A stretch of DNA of 64,000 nucleotides from Ralstonia sp. RRA (GCF_037023145.1 NZ_CP146091.1:1550001-1614000), one strand, 5' to 3'; counted from the stretch's first letter, positions 36,491 to 47,602 are shown. Translations and numbers: made by a program. The notes: a model not told the origin generated them from the sequence alone.

Positions 36491-36528
36491 GCCGCGCTTC
36501 CAGCCCAAACACGCCAACCTTCGCGCGC

Positions 36529-39500
36529 ATGGAACATTCCCGTTTCAACTTGTCACGCTGGGCGCTTGAGCATCAACCGCTCACGCGCTTTTTGCTGGTG
36601 GCGCTGCTGCTCGGCGGCATCTTTGCGTATTCCAAGCTGGGGCAGGATGAAGACCCGCCCTTCACCTTCCGCGCGATGGTGGTGCAGGCCTTCTGGCCCG
36701 GCGCCACGGCCGAGCAGATGTCGCGCCAGGTGACCGACAAGATCGAGAAGGCACTGCAGGAGGTGCCGTACGCCTGGAAGATCCGCAGCTACTCCAAGCC
36801 AGGTGAGACGCTGGTCACGTTCCAGTTGCGCGACACGTCGCCTGCCAAGGAAACGCAGCAGCTCTGGTACACGGTGCGCAAGAAGGTGGGGGATATCGCC
36901 CCCACGTTGCCGCAGGGTGTGCGCGGGCCGTACTTCAATGACGACTTCGGCGATGTGTACGGCTCGATCTACGCGCTGTCCGCCGATGGCTTTACGTACC
37001 GCCAACTCAACGATTACGCCGATTCGATTCGTCAGCAACTGCTGCGCGTGCCCAATGTCGCCAAGGTGGAAACGCTGGGCGATCAGGACGAGAAGATTTA
37101 CATCGAGTTCCAGCAGGCCAAGTTGGCGCAGATGGGGTTGGACATCAACAGCATCGCCACACAGATTGGCCAGCAGAACAACATCGGCCCCAGCGGAGTG
37201 CTGGTGACGCCCAGCGACAACGTGCAGATTCGCTTGTCGGGCCAGTTTTCGGACATCCGCGATCTGGAGAACCTCACGCTGCGCGGCCCTGGTGGCACGA
37301 CCAACATCCGCTTGGGCGACATCGCCACCGTCAAGCACGGCTACATCGATCCGCCGCACGCCAAGATGCGCTACAACGGCAAGGAAGTCATCGGCCTGGG
37401 CATTTCGATGACCAAGGGCGGCGACATCATCCAGCTCGGCAAGGACCTGCGCGCCACGGTCGACAAGATTCGCGCGAAGCTGCCGATGGGCATTGAGATG
37501 GAGCAGGTGCAGAACCAGCCGAAATCGGTGCAGAACTCGGTGGGCGAATTTGTGCACGTGCTGATCGAGGCCGTGGTGATCGTGCTGGCCGTGAGCTTCC
37601 TCTCGCTGGGCCTGCATACCAAGCCGAAGCTGCGCATCGACGTGTGGCCGGGTCTGGTCGTGGGCTTGACGATCCCGCTGGTGCTGGCGGTGACATTCCT
37701 GTTCATGAACATCTTCGACATCGGCCTGCACAAGATCTCGCTCGGTGCGCTGATCATTGCGCTCGGCCTGCTGGTGGATGACGCGATCATCGCGGTCGAG
37801 ATGATGGTGCGCAAGCTGGAAGAGGGCTTCTCCAAGATGGAAGCCGCCACCTTTGCGTACAGTTCCACCGCCATGCCGATGCTGACCGGCACGCTCATCA
37901 CCGCCACGGGCTTCTTGCCGGTGGGGCTGGCGCGTTCGACGGTGGGTGAGTACACCTTCGGCATCTTCGCGGTGACGGCGCTGGCGCTGGTGCTGTCGTG
38001 GTTTGCGGCGGTGGTGTTTGTGCCGTACCTCGGCTTCCTGCTGTTGCGCACCAAGTCGCACGTGGGCGACGGCGGCCACCACGAGCTGTTCGATACGCCG
38101 TTCTACAACCGCTTCCGTGGCTGGGTGAACTGGTGCGTGGAGTATCGCAAAACAGTGATTGTCGTGACGTTGGTGACGTTCGGGCTGGGCGTGTTCGGCT
38201 TCAAGTTCATCGAGAAGCAGTTCTTCCCCGATTCCAGCCGCCCGGAGTTGATGGTGGAGCTGTGGTTGCCAGAAGGCTCCAGCTTCAGCCAGACCGAAAC
38301 CGAGGCCAAGCGTTTTGAAACGCTGATGCGCAAGGAGCAGAACGTCGACAGCGTGACCCTGTTCATCGGCTCCGGCGCACCGCGCTTCTACCTGCCGCTG
38401 GACCAGATCCTGCCGCAGACCAACGTGGCCCAGGCCATCGTGATGCCGACCTCGCTGGAAACGCGTGAGGGCGTGCGGCAGCACATCATCGGCTTGCTGA
38501 AATCGCAGTTCCCGCACTTACGTGGTCGCGTGAAGCTGCTGCCGAACGGGCCGCCGGTGCCGTATCCGGTGCAGTTCCGCGTGATGGGTCCGGACATTGG
38601 CGGCGTGCGCAAGATTGCCGACCAGGTCAAGGCGATCATGGTCGCCAACCCGAACACCATGGGCGTGAACGACAACTGGAACGAGAACGTCAAGGTGCTG
38701 CGCCTGGATATCGACCAGGACAAGGCGCGCGCACTTGGCGTGTCGACGGGTTCGATCTCGCAGGTCACGCAAACGGTGATGTCTGGCGCGCCGATCGCCC
38801 AATACCGTGATGGCGACAAGCTGCTCGACATCGTCATGCGTCCGCAGGAAGACGAGCGGAACACGCTCGATGCCTTGCAGCGTGTGCAGGTGCCGACCAG
38901 CAGCGGCCGTACCGTGCCGCTCACGCAAGTGGCGCGCGTGGGCTTTGCATGGGAGCCAGGCGTGATCTGGCGCGAGAACCGCGACTACGGCATCACCGTG
39001 CAGTCCGACGTGGTCGATGGCGTGCAGGGCCCGACGGTGACGGCGCAGATCAACCCGCTGCTCGACAAGATTCGCGCCGATCTGCCGCCTGATTACCAGA
39101 TCAAAATTGCCGGCGCGGAAGAGGAAAGCGCCAATGCAGGTGCATCGATCGCCGCGCAGATGCCGCTATGTATCTTCATCATCTTCTTGTTGCTGATGCT
39201 CCAGCTGCACAGCTTCTCGCGCTCGGTGATGGTGTTCCTGACTGGCCCGCTGGGCTTGATTGGTGCGGCGGCGACGTTGTTGCTGCTGCGGGCGCCGATG
39301 GGCTTCGTGGCCCAGCTCGGTATTACCGCGCTGATCGGTATGATCATCCGCAACTCGGTCATTCTGGTGGATCAGATCGAGCAGGATGTGGCGGCCGGCG
39401 TGCCGACCTGGACAGCCATCGTCGAAGCTGCCGTGCGGCGTTTCCGCCCGATCATCCTGACGGCTGCAGCGGCGGTGCTGGCGATGATCCCGCTCTCGCG

Positions 39501-39648
39501 CAGCGTGTTCTGGGGGCCGATGGCCGCGGCCATCATGGGTGGCCTGATCATCGCCACGGTGCTGACGCTACTGTTCCTGCCGGCGCTGTATGCGGCGTGG
39601 TTCCGCGTCAAGCGGCCTGAAGCCGACGCTCCCGCGCCGACTACCTGA
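36529..39648 (+). CDS. RND multidrug efflux transporter, inner membrane pump
   Basis: 1039 residues, AcrB/MexB superfamily. Twelve transmembrane helices and two large periplasmic loops are evident. The proton-relay aspartates Asp417 and Asp418 in GLLVDDAIIAVE place it in the proton-driven drug-exporting branch (HAE-1) rather than the metal-exporting one. The N-terminal half departs from AcrB and resembles the TriC/MexK-like subgroup in phrases such as PFTFRAMVVQAFWPGA. The substrate is unknown. It forms an operon with the upstream adaptor under the TetR-type operator. A hairpin CGCCCCG/CGGGGCG at 39671-39695 follows the stop but lacks a T tract. Confidence 0.93.
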   Translation: MEHSRFNLSRWALEHQPLTRFLLVALLLGGIFAYSKLGQDEDPPFTFRAMVVQAFWPGATAEQMSRQVTDKIEKALQEVPYAWKIRSYSKPGETLVTFQLRDTSPAKETQQLWYTVRKKVGDIAPTLPQGVRGPYFNDDFGDVYGSIYALSADGFTYRQLNDYADSIRQQLLRVPNVAKVETLGDQDEKIYIEFQQAKLAQMGLDINSIATQIGQQNNIGPSGVLVTPSDNVQIRLSGQFSDIRDLENLTLRGPGGTTNIRLGDIATVKHGYIDPPHAKMRYNGKEVIGLGISMTKGGDIIQLGKDLRATVDKIRAKLPMGIEMEQVQNQPKSVQNSVGEFVHVLIEAVVIVLAVSFLSLGLHTKPKLRIDVWPGLVVGLTIPLVLAVTFLFMNIFDIGLHKISLGALIIALGLLVDDAIIAVEMMVRKLEEGFSKMEAATFAYSSTAMPMLTGTLITATGFLPVGLARSTVGEYTFGIFAVTALALVLSWFAAVVFVPYLGFLLLRTKSHVGDGGHHELFDTPFYNRFRGWVNWCVEYRKTVIVVTLVTFGLGVFGFKFIEKQFFPDSSRPELMVELWLPEGSSFSQTETEAKRFETLMRKEQNVDSVTLFIGSGAPRFYLPLDQILPQTNVAQAIVMPTSLETREGVRQHIIGLLKSQFPHLRGRVKLLPNGPPVPYPVQFRVMGPDIGGVRKIADQVKAIMVANPNTMGVNDNWNENVKVLRLDIDQDKARALGVSTGSISQVTQTVMSGAPIAQYRDGDKLLDIVMRPQEDERNTLDALQRVQVPTSSGRTVPLTQVARVGFAWEPGVIWRENRDYGITVQSDVVDGVQGPTVTAQINPLLDKIRADLPPDYQIKIAGAEEESANAGASIAAQMPLCIFIIFLLLMLQLHSFSRSVMVFLTGPLGLIGAAATLLLLRAPMGFVAQLGITALIGMIIRNSVILVDQIEQDVAAGVPTWTAIVEAAVRRFRPIILTAAAAVLAMIPLSRSVFWGPMAAAIMGGLIIATVLTLLFLPALYAAWFRVKRPEADAPAPTT

Positions 39649-39777
39649 CGTTCACACCCATCCGAATAACCGCCCCGGCCAATCGCGTCGGGGCGGGGAT
39701 GGAAACCTGCGAATGACTGCGATATACTTGCGGGCTTCCTTTCCGGCACCCCTTCAGCGGGCGCCGCGATCCATCCA

Positions 39778-39864
39778 GCGAGGGTGGCGAAATTGGTAGA
39801 CGCACCAGGTTTAGGTCCTGACGCCAGCAATGGTGTAGGGGTTCGAGTCCCCTCCCTCGCACCA
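39778..39864 (+). tRNA. tRNA-Leu(UAG)
   Basis: 87 nt including an encoded CCA. The acceptor arm GCGAGGG pairs with CCCTCGC, followed by discriminator A and CCA. The D-loop contains AAATTGGTAGA. The anticodon loop TTTAGGT sits in a CAGG/CCTG stem, giving anticodon TAG. A long variable arm (GACGCCAGCAATGGTGT) typical of type II tRNAs and a T-arm GGGGTTCGAGTCCCC follow. TATACT at 39723-39728 is a likely -10. Confidence 0.97.
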
Positions 39865-40142
39865 GCATTCCCTTATCAATCGGGCCAGTAGGTTCTCTGG
39901 TCGGCAAGAATCCAGTTGGTTTTTGTCGGTTTTGCACCCGATTTTCCTGAATTTCCGCCGGTACTGCGTGCGAATTGCGAGAGATCCCCGAGGGCGTTCT
40001 CGCCGCTCTTCACGTCACGTGCGCCGAACCCGCTGCGATATCCAGATAAGTCGCTTGCCAAATGCGAACGTCTTGCTGCCTAGGGCAGGGCACTGGCCTA
40101 GCAGCCGAATCGGACCTGAACGCCGTCATTTTGCCTTCTGAC
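39865..40142. other. non-coding stretch between tRNA-Leu and the acnB promoter
   Basis: About 280 bp without a convincing gene. A 61-codon frame on the minus strand (39876-40061) has no ribosome binding site or recognisable product. I find no integrase remnant or repeat of the tRNA 3' end, so there is no sign of an attachment site in use. Confidence 0.5.
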
Positions 40143-40161
40143 TCTTATATAAGATATAAGA
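40143..40161. promoter_or_regulatory. operator-like palindrome ahead of acnB
   Basis: TCTTATAT-AAG-ATATAAGA is a perfect 8-bp dyad, overlapping the 12-bp palindrome TCTTATATAAGA. It is an A/T-rich island in G/C-rich DNA and ends 3 nt before the acnB -35 box. The shape suits a GntR-family regulator of central metabolism; that assignment is inference. Confidence 0.65.
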
Positions 40162-40164
40162 CAT

Positions 40165-40193
40165 TTGACCTCGCGGGATGTTGCGATTAGAAT
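40165..40193 (+). promoter_or_regulatory. acnB promoter
   Basis: TTGACC (40165-40170), an ideal 17-nt spacer and TAGAAT (40188-40193). This predicts a leader of about 75 nt before the acnB start codon. Confidence 0.7.
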
Positions 40194-40273
40194 CGCGCCG
40201 AAGCGGCGCCCGGGGTAGCACTCGGAGTGCCGGAAAAACCGTCCTCTGAAACGCAATCCCAGCAGGTCTCCCC

Positions 40274-42859
40274 ATGCTTGAAAACTATCGCGCTCACGTG
40301 GCCGCTCGCGCCGCGCTCGGTATTCCCCCGTTGCCGCTGACGGCTCAACAGACCGCTGAACTGGTCGAACTGCTGACCAACCCGCCCGCTGGCGAAGAGC
40401 AGACCCTGGTCGACCTGATCACCCATCGTGTGCCGGCAGGCGTCGATGAAGCCGCCCGCGTGAAGGCTGGCTTCCTGGCCGCCGTGGCCAAGGGCGAGAC
40501 CGCCTGCGCGCTGATCTCGCGTGCGCACGCTACCGAACTGCTCGGCACGATGCTGGGCGGCTACAACATCCAGCCGCTGATCGAGCTGCTGTCCGATGAA
40601 GCCGTCGCCGCTGTCGCCGCCGACGCACTGAAGAAAACCCTACTGATGTTCGACCAGTTCCATGACGTGAAGGAACTGGCCGACAAAGGCAATGCAAACG
40701 CCAAGGCCGTGCTGCAAAGCTGGGCCGATGCCGAGTGGTTCACGAGCCGTCCGGAAGTGCCGGAAAGCCTGACCATCACCGTGTTCAAGGTGACGGGCGA
40801 AACCAACACCGACGACCTGTCGCCGGCCCCGGACGCCACCACCCGCCCGGACATCCCGATGCACGCGCTGGCGATGCTGAAGAACGCGCGCCCGGGCATC
40901 ACGCCGGAAGAAGACGGCAAGCGCGGCCCGGTCAAGTTCATCGAATCGCTGAAGGAAAAGGGCCACCTGGTCGCCTACGTGGGCGACGTGGTCGGCACCG
41001 GCTCCTCGCGCAAGTCGGCCACCAACTCGGTGCTGTGGTTCACAGGTGAAGACATCCCGTTCGTGCCGAACAAGCGCTTTGGCGGCGTGTGCCTGGGCGG
41101 CAAGATCGCCCCGATCTTCTACAACACGATGGAAGATGCCGGCGCGCTGCCGATCGAACTCGACGTGTCGCAAATGGAAATGGGCGACGTGGTTGAACTG
41201 CGCCCGTACGAAGGCAAGGCGCTGAAGGACGGCAAGGTCATCGCCGAATTCCAGGTCAAGTCCGATGTGCTGTTCGACGAAGTGCGCGCCGGTGGCCGCA
41301 TTCCGCTGATCATCGGTCGTGGCCTGACCGCCAAGGCACGTGAAGCACTGGGCCTGGCTCCGTCGACGCTGTTCCGCCTGCCGCACCAGCCGGCCAACAG
41401 CGGCAAGGGCTTCTCGCTGGCACAGAAGATGGTCGGCCGCGCATGCGGTCTGCCGGAAGGCCAGGGCGTCCGCCCGGGCTCGTACTGCGAACCGAAGATG
41501 ACCTCGGTTGGCTCGCAAGACACCACGGGCCCGATGACCCGCGACGAACTGAAGGATCTGGCGTGCCTGGGCTTCTCGGCCGACCTGGTGATGCAGTCGT
41601 TCTGCCACACCGCCGCGTATCCGAAGCCGGTGGACGTGAAGACGCACCAGACGCTGCCGAACTTCATCAGCACGCGCGGCGGCATCGCGCTGCGCCCGGG
41701 CGACGGCGTGATCCACTCGTGGCTGAACCGCATGCTGCTGCCCGACACCGTCGGCACCGGCGGCGATTCGCACACGCGCTTCCCGATCGGCATCAGCTTC
41801 CCGGCAGGTTCGGGCCTGGTCGCCTTCGCGGCCGCCACCGGCACGATGCCGCTGGACATGCCGGAATCGGTGCTGGTCCGCTTCAAGGGCAAGATGCAGC
41901 CGGGCGTCACGCTGCGTGACCTCGTCAACGCGATCCCGCTGTACGCGATCAAGCAAGACATGCTGACGGTCGCCAAGCAAGGCAAGAAGAACATCTTCTC
42001 GGGCCGCATCCTCGAAATCGAAGGCCTGCCCGATCTGAAGGTCGAGCAAGCGTTCGAACTGTCGGATGCATCGGCTGAGCGTTCGGCAGCCGGTTGCACG
42101 GTCCACCTGAACAAGGAACCGATCATCGAATACCTGAACAGCAACATCACGCTGCTCAAGTGGATGATCGCGCAGGGTTACCAGGACGCCCGCAGCCTGC
42201 AACGCCGCATCAAGGCGATGGAAGCTTGGCTGGCTGATCCGGAACTGCTGCAACCTGATGCGGACGCCGAGTACGCCGCTGTTATCGAGATCGACCTGGC
42301 TGACATCCACGAGCCGATCGTGGCCTGCCCGAACGACCCGGACGACGTGAAGACGCTGTCGGACGTCGCCGGCGCCAAGATCGACGAAGTGTTCATCGGC
42401 TCGTGCATGACCAACATCGGTCACTTCCGTGCCGCGTCGAAGCTGCTCGAAGGCAAGCGCGACATTCCGGTCAAGCTGTGGGTCGCGCCGCCGACCAAGA
42501 TGGACCAGAAGCAGCTGACCGAAGAAGGCCACTACGGCGTGTTCGGCACGGCCGGTGCGCGTACGGAAATGCCGGGCTGCTCGCTGTGCATGGGTAACCA
42601 GGCTCAGGTGCGTGAAGGCGCGACGGTCATGTCGACGTCGACCCGTAACTTCCCGAACCGTCTGGGCAAGAACACGAACGTGTACCTGGGCTCGGCGGAA
42701 CTGGCGGCGATCTGCTCGCGTCTGGGCAAAATCCCGACCAAGGAAGAGTACATGGCCGACATGGGCGTGCTCACCGCCAACGGCGACAAGATCTACCAGT
42801 ACATGAACTTCGACCAGATCGAAGACTTCAAGGAAGTGGCCGACACCGTGCAGATGTAA
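40274..42859 (+). CDS. acnB: bifunctional aconitate hydratase 2 / 2-methylisocitrate dehydratase AcnB
   Basis: 861 residues, close to E. coli AcnB (865). It isomerises citrate to isocitrate in the TCA cycle and can act in the methylcitrate route. The domain order is AcnB-specific: N-terminal HEAT-like domain, swivel domain ([14 protein letters not shown] region) and then the catalytic domains. The three 4Fe-4S ligands are Cys711 (SCMTNIGHF), Cys769 and Cys772 (GCSLCMGNQ), nearly the E. coli positions. AcnB apo-protein also binds mRNA when iron is short, of interest given the siderophore locus in this window. A strong terminator follows. Confidence 0.97.
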   Translation: MLENYRAHVAARAALGIPPLPLTAQQTAELVELLTNPPAGEEQTLVDLITHRVPAGVDEAARVKAGFLAAVAKGETACALISRAHATELLGTMLGGYNIQPLIELLSDEAVAAVAADALKKTLLMFDQFHDVKELADKGNANAKAVLQSWADAEWFTSRPEVPESLTITVFKVTGETNTDDLSPAPDATTRPDIPMHALAMLKNARPGITPEEDGKRGPVKFIESLKEKGHLVAYVGDVVGTGSSRKSATNSVLWFTGEDIPFVPNKRFGGVCLGGKIAPIFYNTMEDAGALPIELDVSQMEMGDVVELRPYEGKALKDGKVIAEFQVKSDVLFDEVRAGGRIPLIIGRGLTAKAREALGLAPSTLFRLPHQPANSGKGFSLAQKMVGRACGLPEGQGVRPGSYCEPKMTSVGSQDTTGPMTRDELKDLACLGFSADLVMQSFCHTAAYPKPVDVKTHQTLPNFISTRGGIALRPGDGVIHSWLNRMLLPDTVGTGGDSHTRFPIGISFPAGSGLVAFAAATGTMPLDMPESVLVRFKGKMQPGVTLRDLVNAIPLYAIKQDMLTVAKQGKKNIFSGRILEIEGLPDLKVEQAFELSDASAERSAAGCTVHLNKEPIIEYLNSNITLLKWMIAQGYQDARSLQRRIKAMEAWLADPELLQPDADAEYAAVIEIDLADIHEPIVACPNDPDDVKTLSDVAGAKIDEVFIGSCMTNIGHFRAASKLLEGKRDIPVKLWVAPPTKMDQKQLTEEGHYGVFGTAGARTEMPGCSLCMGNQAQVREGATVMSTSTRNFPNRLGKNTNVYLGSAELAAICSRLGKIPTKEEYMADMGVLTANGDKIYQYMNFDQIEDFKEVADTVQM

Positions 42860-42904
42860 TCGGGTTGTCGGGCTACGGCGGGTTGTTTCCGTCGTAGTGG
42901 CATG

Positions 42905-42941
42905 AAAAACGCCGCAGGCTGTATGTCTGCGGCGTTTTTTT
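42905..42941 (+). terminator. acnB intrinsic terminator
   Basis: AAAAACGCCGCAG and CTGCGGCGTTTTT form a 13-bp stem around 9 nt, followed by further Ts. It may also serve the convergent transporter gene. Confidence 0.93.
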
Positions 42942-42985
42942 ATGGCGCCTCACCTAGCCTAGCGGGGTTCCCCCGGCGGAAAGAC

Positions 42986-44305
42986 TCACGCATCAGGCGT
43001 CCCCAGCGCCTGGTTAATCCGCAGTGCAATCAGCGTACCGGCCACGCCCGACAGCAAATACAGGCTGACCGCCGCAAGCCCAAACAGCGACGACAGCCCG
43101 AGCGCCACCAGTGGCGCGAATGCCGCGCCAAACAGCCAGCCGAAGTCCGTGGTCAGGGCGGCACCGGTATAGCGGAACCGGCGCTCGAAGTTTGATGTCA
43201 CCACACCGGCCGCCTGGCCGTACGACAGCCCCAGCAGACCAAAACCCACCAGGATGAAGGTGTCCTGTCCAGCGACACCGCCGTCGAGCAGCCAGGGCGT
43301 GGCCAGGCTGAAGATGCCGATCAGCACGGCCATGGCCGCCAGCGTAGTGCGCCGGCCGATGCGGTCCGCAATCAAACCGGAAATCAGCGTGCCGATGAGT
43401 GCGATCACAGCGCCGACAATCTGCACCGCCAGCACGGCAGACACACTCTGCGTTTTGCGCAGGACCACCCAAGACAGCGGGAACACCGTCACCAGGTGGA
43501 ATAGGGCGTAGCTGGCCAGCGCGGCGAAGGCCCCCAGGAAGATATTGAAACCCTGCGCGTTCACCATCTGCAGGGTGCTGATCGGCTCCAGTTCGCCTTC
43601 TTCGAGTAGCTGCGTGTATTCGTGCGTTACCACCAGCCGCAGCCGCGCAAACAGCGCCACCACGTTGATGGCAAAGGCCACGTAGAACGGATAGCGCCAG
43701 CCCCAGTCAATGAATTCCTGGAAGGTCAGGCTGGAGTAGAGGAACAGGAACAGCGCCCCCGCGATGATGAAGCCAGTGGGCGCACCCAGTTGCCCCAGCA
43801 TGGCGTACCAGCCGCGCTTGTTCTCAGGCGCGTTCAAGGCCAGCAGTGACGGCAGGCCATCCCACGAACCGCCAAACGCAATGCCCTGCATGAAGCGGAA
43901 CAGCGCCAGCAGATAAATCGCCGAATGACCAATCGACGCATACGGTGGTAGGAATGCTATGCCCACCGTGGCCGTGCCCAGCAGAAACAGCGACGCGGTC
44001 AGCTTGATACCGCGCCCCCATCGGCGCTGGATGCGCATGAACAGCGCCGTGCCGAACGGGCGCCCGATAAAGGCAAACGAAAAGATCGTGAAGCTGAACA
44101 GCAACCCAGCCAGTTCGCCAGTGAACGGAAAGTAGACCGTCGGGAAGACGAGCACCGAGGCGATGCCGTAGACGAAGAAGTCGAAGTACTCCGACGCGCG
44201 CCCGATCACCACGCCGGTGGCGATCTCGGCGGGGGCCACTTCATGATGTCCTGGTGCAGGAGGTGCAGTCGGTGACGCGCGATGTTGGTGGGTCAGACTG
44301 GCCAT
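42986..44305 (-). CDS. MFS transporter, metabolite:proton symporter type
   Basis: 439 residues from ATG 44305, with GGAG 8 nt upstream; the ATG at 44347 would add 14 residues but has no such site. Twelve hydrophobic segments are present. GRASEYFDFFVYG at the first helix is a variant of the EWYDFxxYG signature of the MHS family (shikimate, alpha-ketoglutarate, proline/betaine importers), and ADRIGRRTT is the MFS loop motif of the second half. The substrate cannot be deduced. It is divergent from cyoA across about 150 bp. Confidence 0.88.
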   Translation of the reverse strand: MASLTHQHRASPTAPPAPGHHEVAPAEIATGVVIGRASEYFDFFVYGIASVLVFPTVYFPFTGELAGLLFSFTIFSFAFIGRPFGTALFMRIQRRWGRGIKLTASLFLLGTATVGIAFLPPYASIGHSAIYLLALFRFMQGIAFGGSWDGLPSLLALNAPENKRGWYAMLGQLGAPTGFIIAGALFLFLYSSLTFQEFIDWGWRYPFYVAFAINVVALFARLRLVVTHEYTQLLEEGELEPISTLQMVNAQGFNIFLGAFAALASYALFHLVTVFPLSWVVLRKTQSVSAVLAVQIVGAVIALIGTLISGLIADRIGRRTTLAAMAVLIGIFSLATPWLLDGGVAGQDTFILVGFGLLGLSYGQAAGVVTSNFERRFRYTGAALTTDFGWLFGAAFAPLVALGLSSLFGLAAVSLYLLSGVAGTLIALRINQALGTPDA

Positions 44306-44453
44306 CGTGGAGTCTCCATCGGGAGCGGGAGGAATGTCGTGCAGCACTCAAAGTCCGGCAATCACCAGAATAGGCGCCTAAACTGCAACGGCAAATCGAA
44401 AGATCGTTGGGGACCACCCGACGCGACGTTAACCACACGCCACTTCCGAGACC

Positions 44454-45518
44454 ATGCCACGCTTCGATGCAGCGGTGACACTCCTCAGAGTAACGGGAAG
44501 ATCGCTTTTGCGAAGTGCCGCAATCGCCTCATTGGCGATCCTTGCGGGATGTAGCAATGCGGTGCTGTTGTCGCCCGCTGGCGACATGGCGTTGCGACAG
44601 CGGGACCTGATCATCATCGCCACGTGCCTGATGCTGTTGATCATCGTGCCGGTGATCTTTCTCACGCTGCTGTTTGCATGGCGATACCGGGAGAGTGCCA
44701 AAGACGCGCCCTACAACCCGGAGTGGGACCATTCCACAGTGCTGGAACTGGCGATCTGGGCCGCGCCGCTGCTGATCATCATCACGCTGGGCGCCGTCAC
44801 CTGGGTCAGTACCCATCAGCTCGATCCGTATCGGCCGTTGACAAGGCTGGATGAACACCGCCCGGTTGCCGCGGAGGTTAAACCGCTCACCGTGGAGGTG
44901 GTGGCGCTGGACTGGAAGTGGCTGTTCCTCTACCCCGAGCAGGGCATCGCCACCGTCAATGAACTGGCTGCGCCGGTGGATCGGCCGATCGCGTTCAAGA
45001 TTACGGCCACCTCGGTCATGAATGCGTTCTTCGTGCCTTCGCTGGCGGGCATGGTCTATGCCATGCCGGGCATGGAAACCAAGCTGCATGCGGTCATCAA
45101 CCAGCCGGGTATCTACGACGGATTTTCATCCAACTACAGCGGTGCGGGCTTCTCGCACATGCGGTTCAAGTTCCATGGCTTGTCCAACGAGGATTTCGAT
45201 CGCTGGGTCCAGCAGGTCAAGTCGTCTGGCACGCCGTTGTCGAAGGACACCTACCAGAAGCTGGCCCAGCCCAGCGAAAGCGAACCGGTACAACGCTATG
45301 CCAGCGTGGCACCGAACCTCTACGACCTCATCCTGACCCGTTGTGTAGACGGTCAGACGTGCCAACCGAAGGCCATGGCGCGCAATCGTAACGGCGTGCG
45401 CAGCAGTGATCGGTTCGACCCGACGGCGGAAATCTGTACCGCGAGCACCACGGCGGATGCCATGCCAATCTTTGCGCCGGATGTCGCCAGCAACGACAAC
45501 CGACGGCTGTTGCAGTAG
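44454..45518 (+). CDS. cyoA: cytochrome o ubiquinol oxidase subunit II
   Basis: 354 residues. A lipoprotein signal with LAILAGC places lipidated Cys33 at the periplasmic face; two transmembrane helices follow (about 50-75 and 95-115) and then a cupredoxin-like domain. The copper A ligands of cytochrome c oxidases are absent, as expected for a quinol oxidase. The C-terminal 60 residues form an extension with several Cys (RCVDGQTCQPK, AEICTAS), which is longer than the E. coli subunit. First gene of cyoABCD. Confidence 0.94.
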   Translation: MPRFDAAVTLLRVTGRSLLRSAAIASLAILAGCSNAVLLSPAGDMALRQRDLIIIATCLMLLIIVPVIFLTLLFAWRYRESAKDAPYNPEWDHSTVLELAIWAAPLLIIITLGAVTWVSTHQLDPYRPLTRLDEHRPVAAEVKPLTVEVVALDWKWLFLYPEQGIATVNELAAPVDRPIAFKITATSVMNAFFVPSLAGMVYAMPGMETKLHAVINQPGIYDGFSSNYSGAGFSHMRFKFHGLSNEDFDRWVQQVKSSGTPLSKDTYQKLAQPSESEPVQRYASVAPNLYDLILTRCVDGQTCQPKAMARNRNGVRSSDRFDPTAEICTASTTADAMPIFAPDVASNDNRRLLQ

Positions 45519-45598
45519 CGCACGACCCTGCGCCCCTTTGACGCTTTTCGCTAATGTTGATCGGCCACGATTGATCAAACCAGGCCCAGGTGACAACC

Positions 45599-47602
45599 AT
45601 GCCCGAGCGTTCCGAACTCGCCAACCTGATCTTTGGCCGCCTGTCGTGGGAGGCCATTCCGTACCACGAGCCGATCCTGCTCGCCACCTTCGCGGTCGTT
45701 GCGATTGGCGGCCTCGCAGTGGTGGGGCTGCTGACCTACTACCGCGTGTGGGGCTACCTTTGGCGCGAGTGGTTCACCAGCATCGATCACAAGAAGATCG
45801 GCATCATGTACATCGTGCTGGGCATCGTGATGCTGCTGCGCGGCTTTGCCGACGCCATCATGATGCGGATGCAGCAGGCGGTCGCGTTTGGCGATAGCAC
45901 TGGTTTCCTGCCACCACATCACTACGACCAGATCTTCACCGCGCACGGCGTGATCATGATCTTCTTCGTGGCCATGCCGCTGGTGACTGGTCTGATGAAC
46001 TTCGTCATGCCGCTGCAGATCGGCGCGCGTGATGTGGCGTTCCCGTTTCTCAATAACTTCAGCTTCTGGATGACCACGGGCGGTGCCATCCTGGTGATGA
46101 TGTCGTTGTTCGTGGGCGAATTCGCGCGCACCGGCTGGCTGGCGTATCCGCCGCTGTCGGGCATCCTGGCGAGCCCCGACGTCGGGGTCGATTACTACAT
46201 CTGGGCATTGCAGGTGGCAGGGGTCGGCACCGTGCTATCGGGCATCAACCTGCTGGTGACCATCGTCAAGATGCGCGCGCCGGGCATGACGCTGATGCGC
46301 ATGCCGATCTTCACGTGGACGGCGCTGTGCACCAACGCGCTGATCGTGGCCGCCTTCCCGGTGCTGACGGCCGCGCTCACGTTGCTGGCCCTGGACCGCT
46401 ATGCCGGCACCAATTTCTTCACGGTTGACCAGGGCGGCAGCGCAATGATGTATGTCAACCTGATCTGGATCTGGGGCCACCCCGAGGTCTACATCCTAGT
46501 ACTGCCGGTGTTTGGTGTCTTCTCGGAAGTGGTGGCCACGTATTCACGCAAGCGCCTGTTCGGCTACGCGTCGATGGTCTACGCGACGGTCGTGATTACG
46601 GTGCTGTCGTACCTGGTCTGGTTGCACCACTTCTTCACCATGGGGTCGGGCGCCAGCGTCAACTCGTTCTTCGGGATCACAACGATGATCATTTCGATCC
46701 CGACCGGCGCGAAGATCTTCAACTGGCTGTTCACGATGTACCACGGAAAGATCCGCTTCGAGCCGCCAATGCTGTGGACCATCGGGTTCATGGTCACCTT
46801 CGCTATTGGCGGCATGACCGGCGTGTTGCTGGCGGTGCCGCCGGCGGACTTCTCGCTGCACAACAGCCTGTTCCTGATCGCGCATTTTCATAACGTGATC
46901 ATCGGGGGCGTGCTGTTTGGGCTCATGGCGGGCATCACGTACTGGTTTCCCAAGGCGTTCGGCTACCGGCTGGTGTCGTCGTGGGGCAAGGCCTCGTTCT
47001 GGTTCTGGTTCATCGGCTTCTACTTTGCGTTCATGCCGCTGTACTGGCTGGGCATGCGCGGTGTGACCCGCCGCATGAGCCATTTCGACGATCCCTCATT
47101 GCAGATCTGGTTCCAACTTGCTGCATTCGGCGCGCTGCTGATCGCCATCGGCATTGCCTGCTTCCTGATCCAGCTCGTTGTGAGCTTCCTGCGCCGCGAA
47201 GAACTGCGTGATACGACCGGTGACCCATGGAACGGCCGTACGCTTGAATGGTCGACCTCATCGCCGCCGCCGCAGTACAACTTCGCGTTCACGCCACTCG
47301 TGCATGACTCCGATGCCTGGTGGCAGATGAAGCAGTACGGCTACAAGCGCCCGCAAGAGGGCTTCGTCCAGATCCACATGCCGAAGAACACGGCGGCAGG
47401 CATCCTGCTGGCGGGGCTGTCCACGCTGTGCGGCTTTGCGCTGATCTGGCATATCTGGTGGCTGGCCGTTGCGTCATTTGCGGCCACGATCCTCTCGGCC
47501 ATCATTCACACCTTCAACTACAAGCGCGACTACTACATCCCCGCGGAAGACGTGGTCCGGACCGAAGCATCACGTACCCAACTGATGGCAAGCCATGGCT
47601 GA
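45599..47602 (+). CDS. cyoB: cytochrome o ubiquinol oxidase subunit I
   Basis: 667 residues (E. coli CyoB 663). It is the heme-copper catalytic subunit that reduces oxygen and pumps protons. CuB ligands and the cross-linked Tyr are in [12 protein letters not shown] and WLHHFF; the heme ligands include His in [15 protein letters not shown] 45599 has AGG 8-10 nt upstream; the in-frame GTG at 45590 overlaps that site. The C-terminal extra helices typical of CyoB are present. The stop overlaps cyoC by 8 nt. Confidence 0.97.
   Translation: MPERSELANLIFGRLSWEAIPYHEPILLATFAVVAIGGLAVVGLLTYYRVWGYLWREWFTSIDHKKIGIMYIVLGIVMLLRGFADAIMMRMQQAVAFGDSTGFLPPHHYDQIFTAHGVIMIFFVAMPLVTGLMNFVMPLQIGARDVAFPFLNNFSFWMTTGGAILVMMSLFVGEFARTGWLAYPPLSGILASPDVGVDYYIWALQVAGVGTVLSGINLLVTIVKMRAPGMTLMRMPIFTWTALCTNALIVAAFPVLTAALTLLALDRYAGTNFFTVDQGGSAMMYVNLIWIWGHPEVYILVLPVFGVFSEVVATYSRKRLFGYASMVYATVVITVLSYLVWLHHFFTMGSGASVNSFFGITTMIISIPTGAKIFNWLFTMYHGKIRFEPPMLWTIGFMVTFAIGGMTGVLLAVPPADFSLHNSLFLIAHFHNVIIGGVLFGLMAGITYWFPKAFGYRLVSSWGKASFWFWFIGFYFAFMPLYWLGMRGVTRRMSHFDDPSLQIWFQLAAFGALLIAIGIACFLIQLVVSFLRREELRDTTGDPWNGRTLEWSTSSPPPQYNFAFTPLVHDSDAWWQMKQYGYKRPQEGFVQIHMPKNTAAGILLAGLSTLCGFALIWHIWWLAVASFAATILSAIIHTFNYKRDYYIPAEDVVRTEASRTQLMASHG

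Noticed and set aside
36553..38517. 654-codon open frame opposite the RND pump gene
   Set aside because: Antisense to a full-length conserved pump; the His/Gln/Arg-rich translation is typical of a reversed high-GC gene.
39641..39937. Minus-strand frame across the tRNA-Leu gene
   Set aside because: It translates the tRNA itself (GRGLEPLHHCWRQDLNLVRLP), a common annotation artefact.
39876..40061. 61-codon minus-strand frame after the tRNA, considered as an integrase remnant
   Set aside because: No integrase motif, no ribosome binding site, and no direct repeat of the tRNA end was found.
40640..42532. 630-codon open frame opposite acnB
   Set aside because: Antisense to acnB, with no start signal and no recognisable domain.
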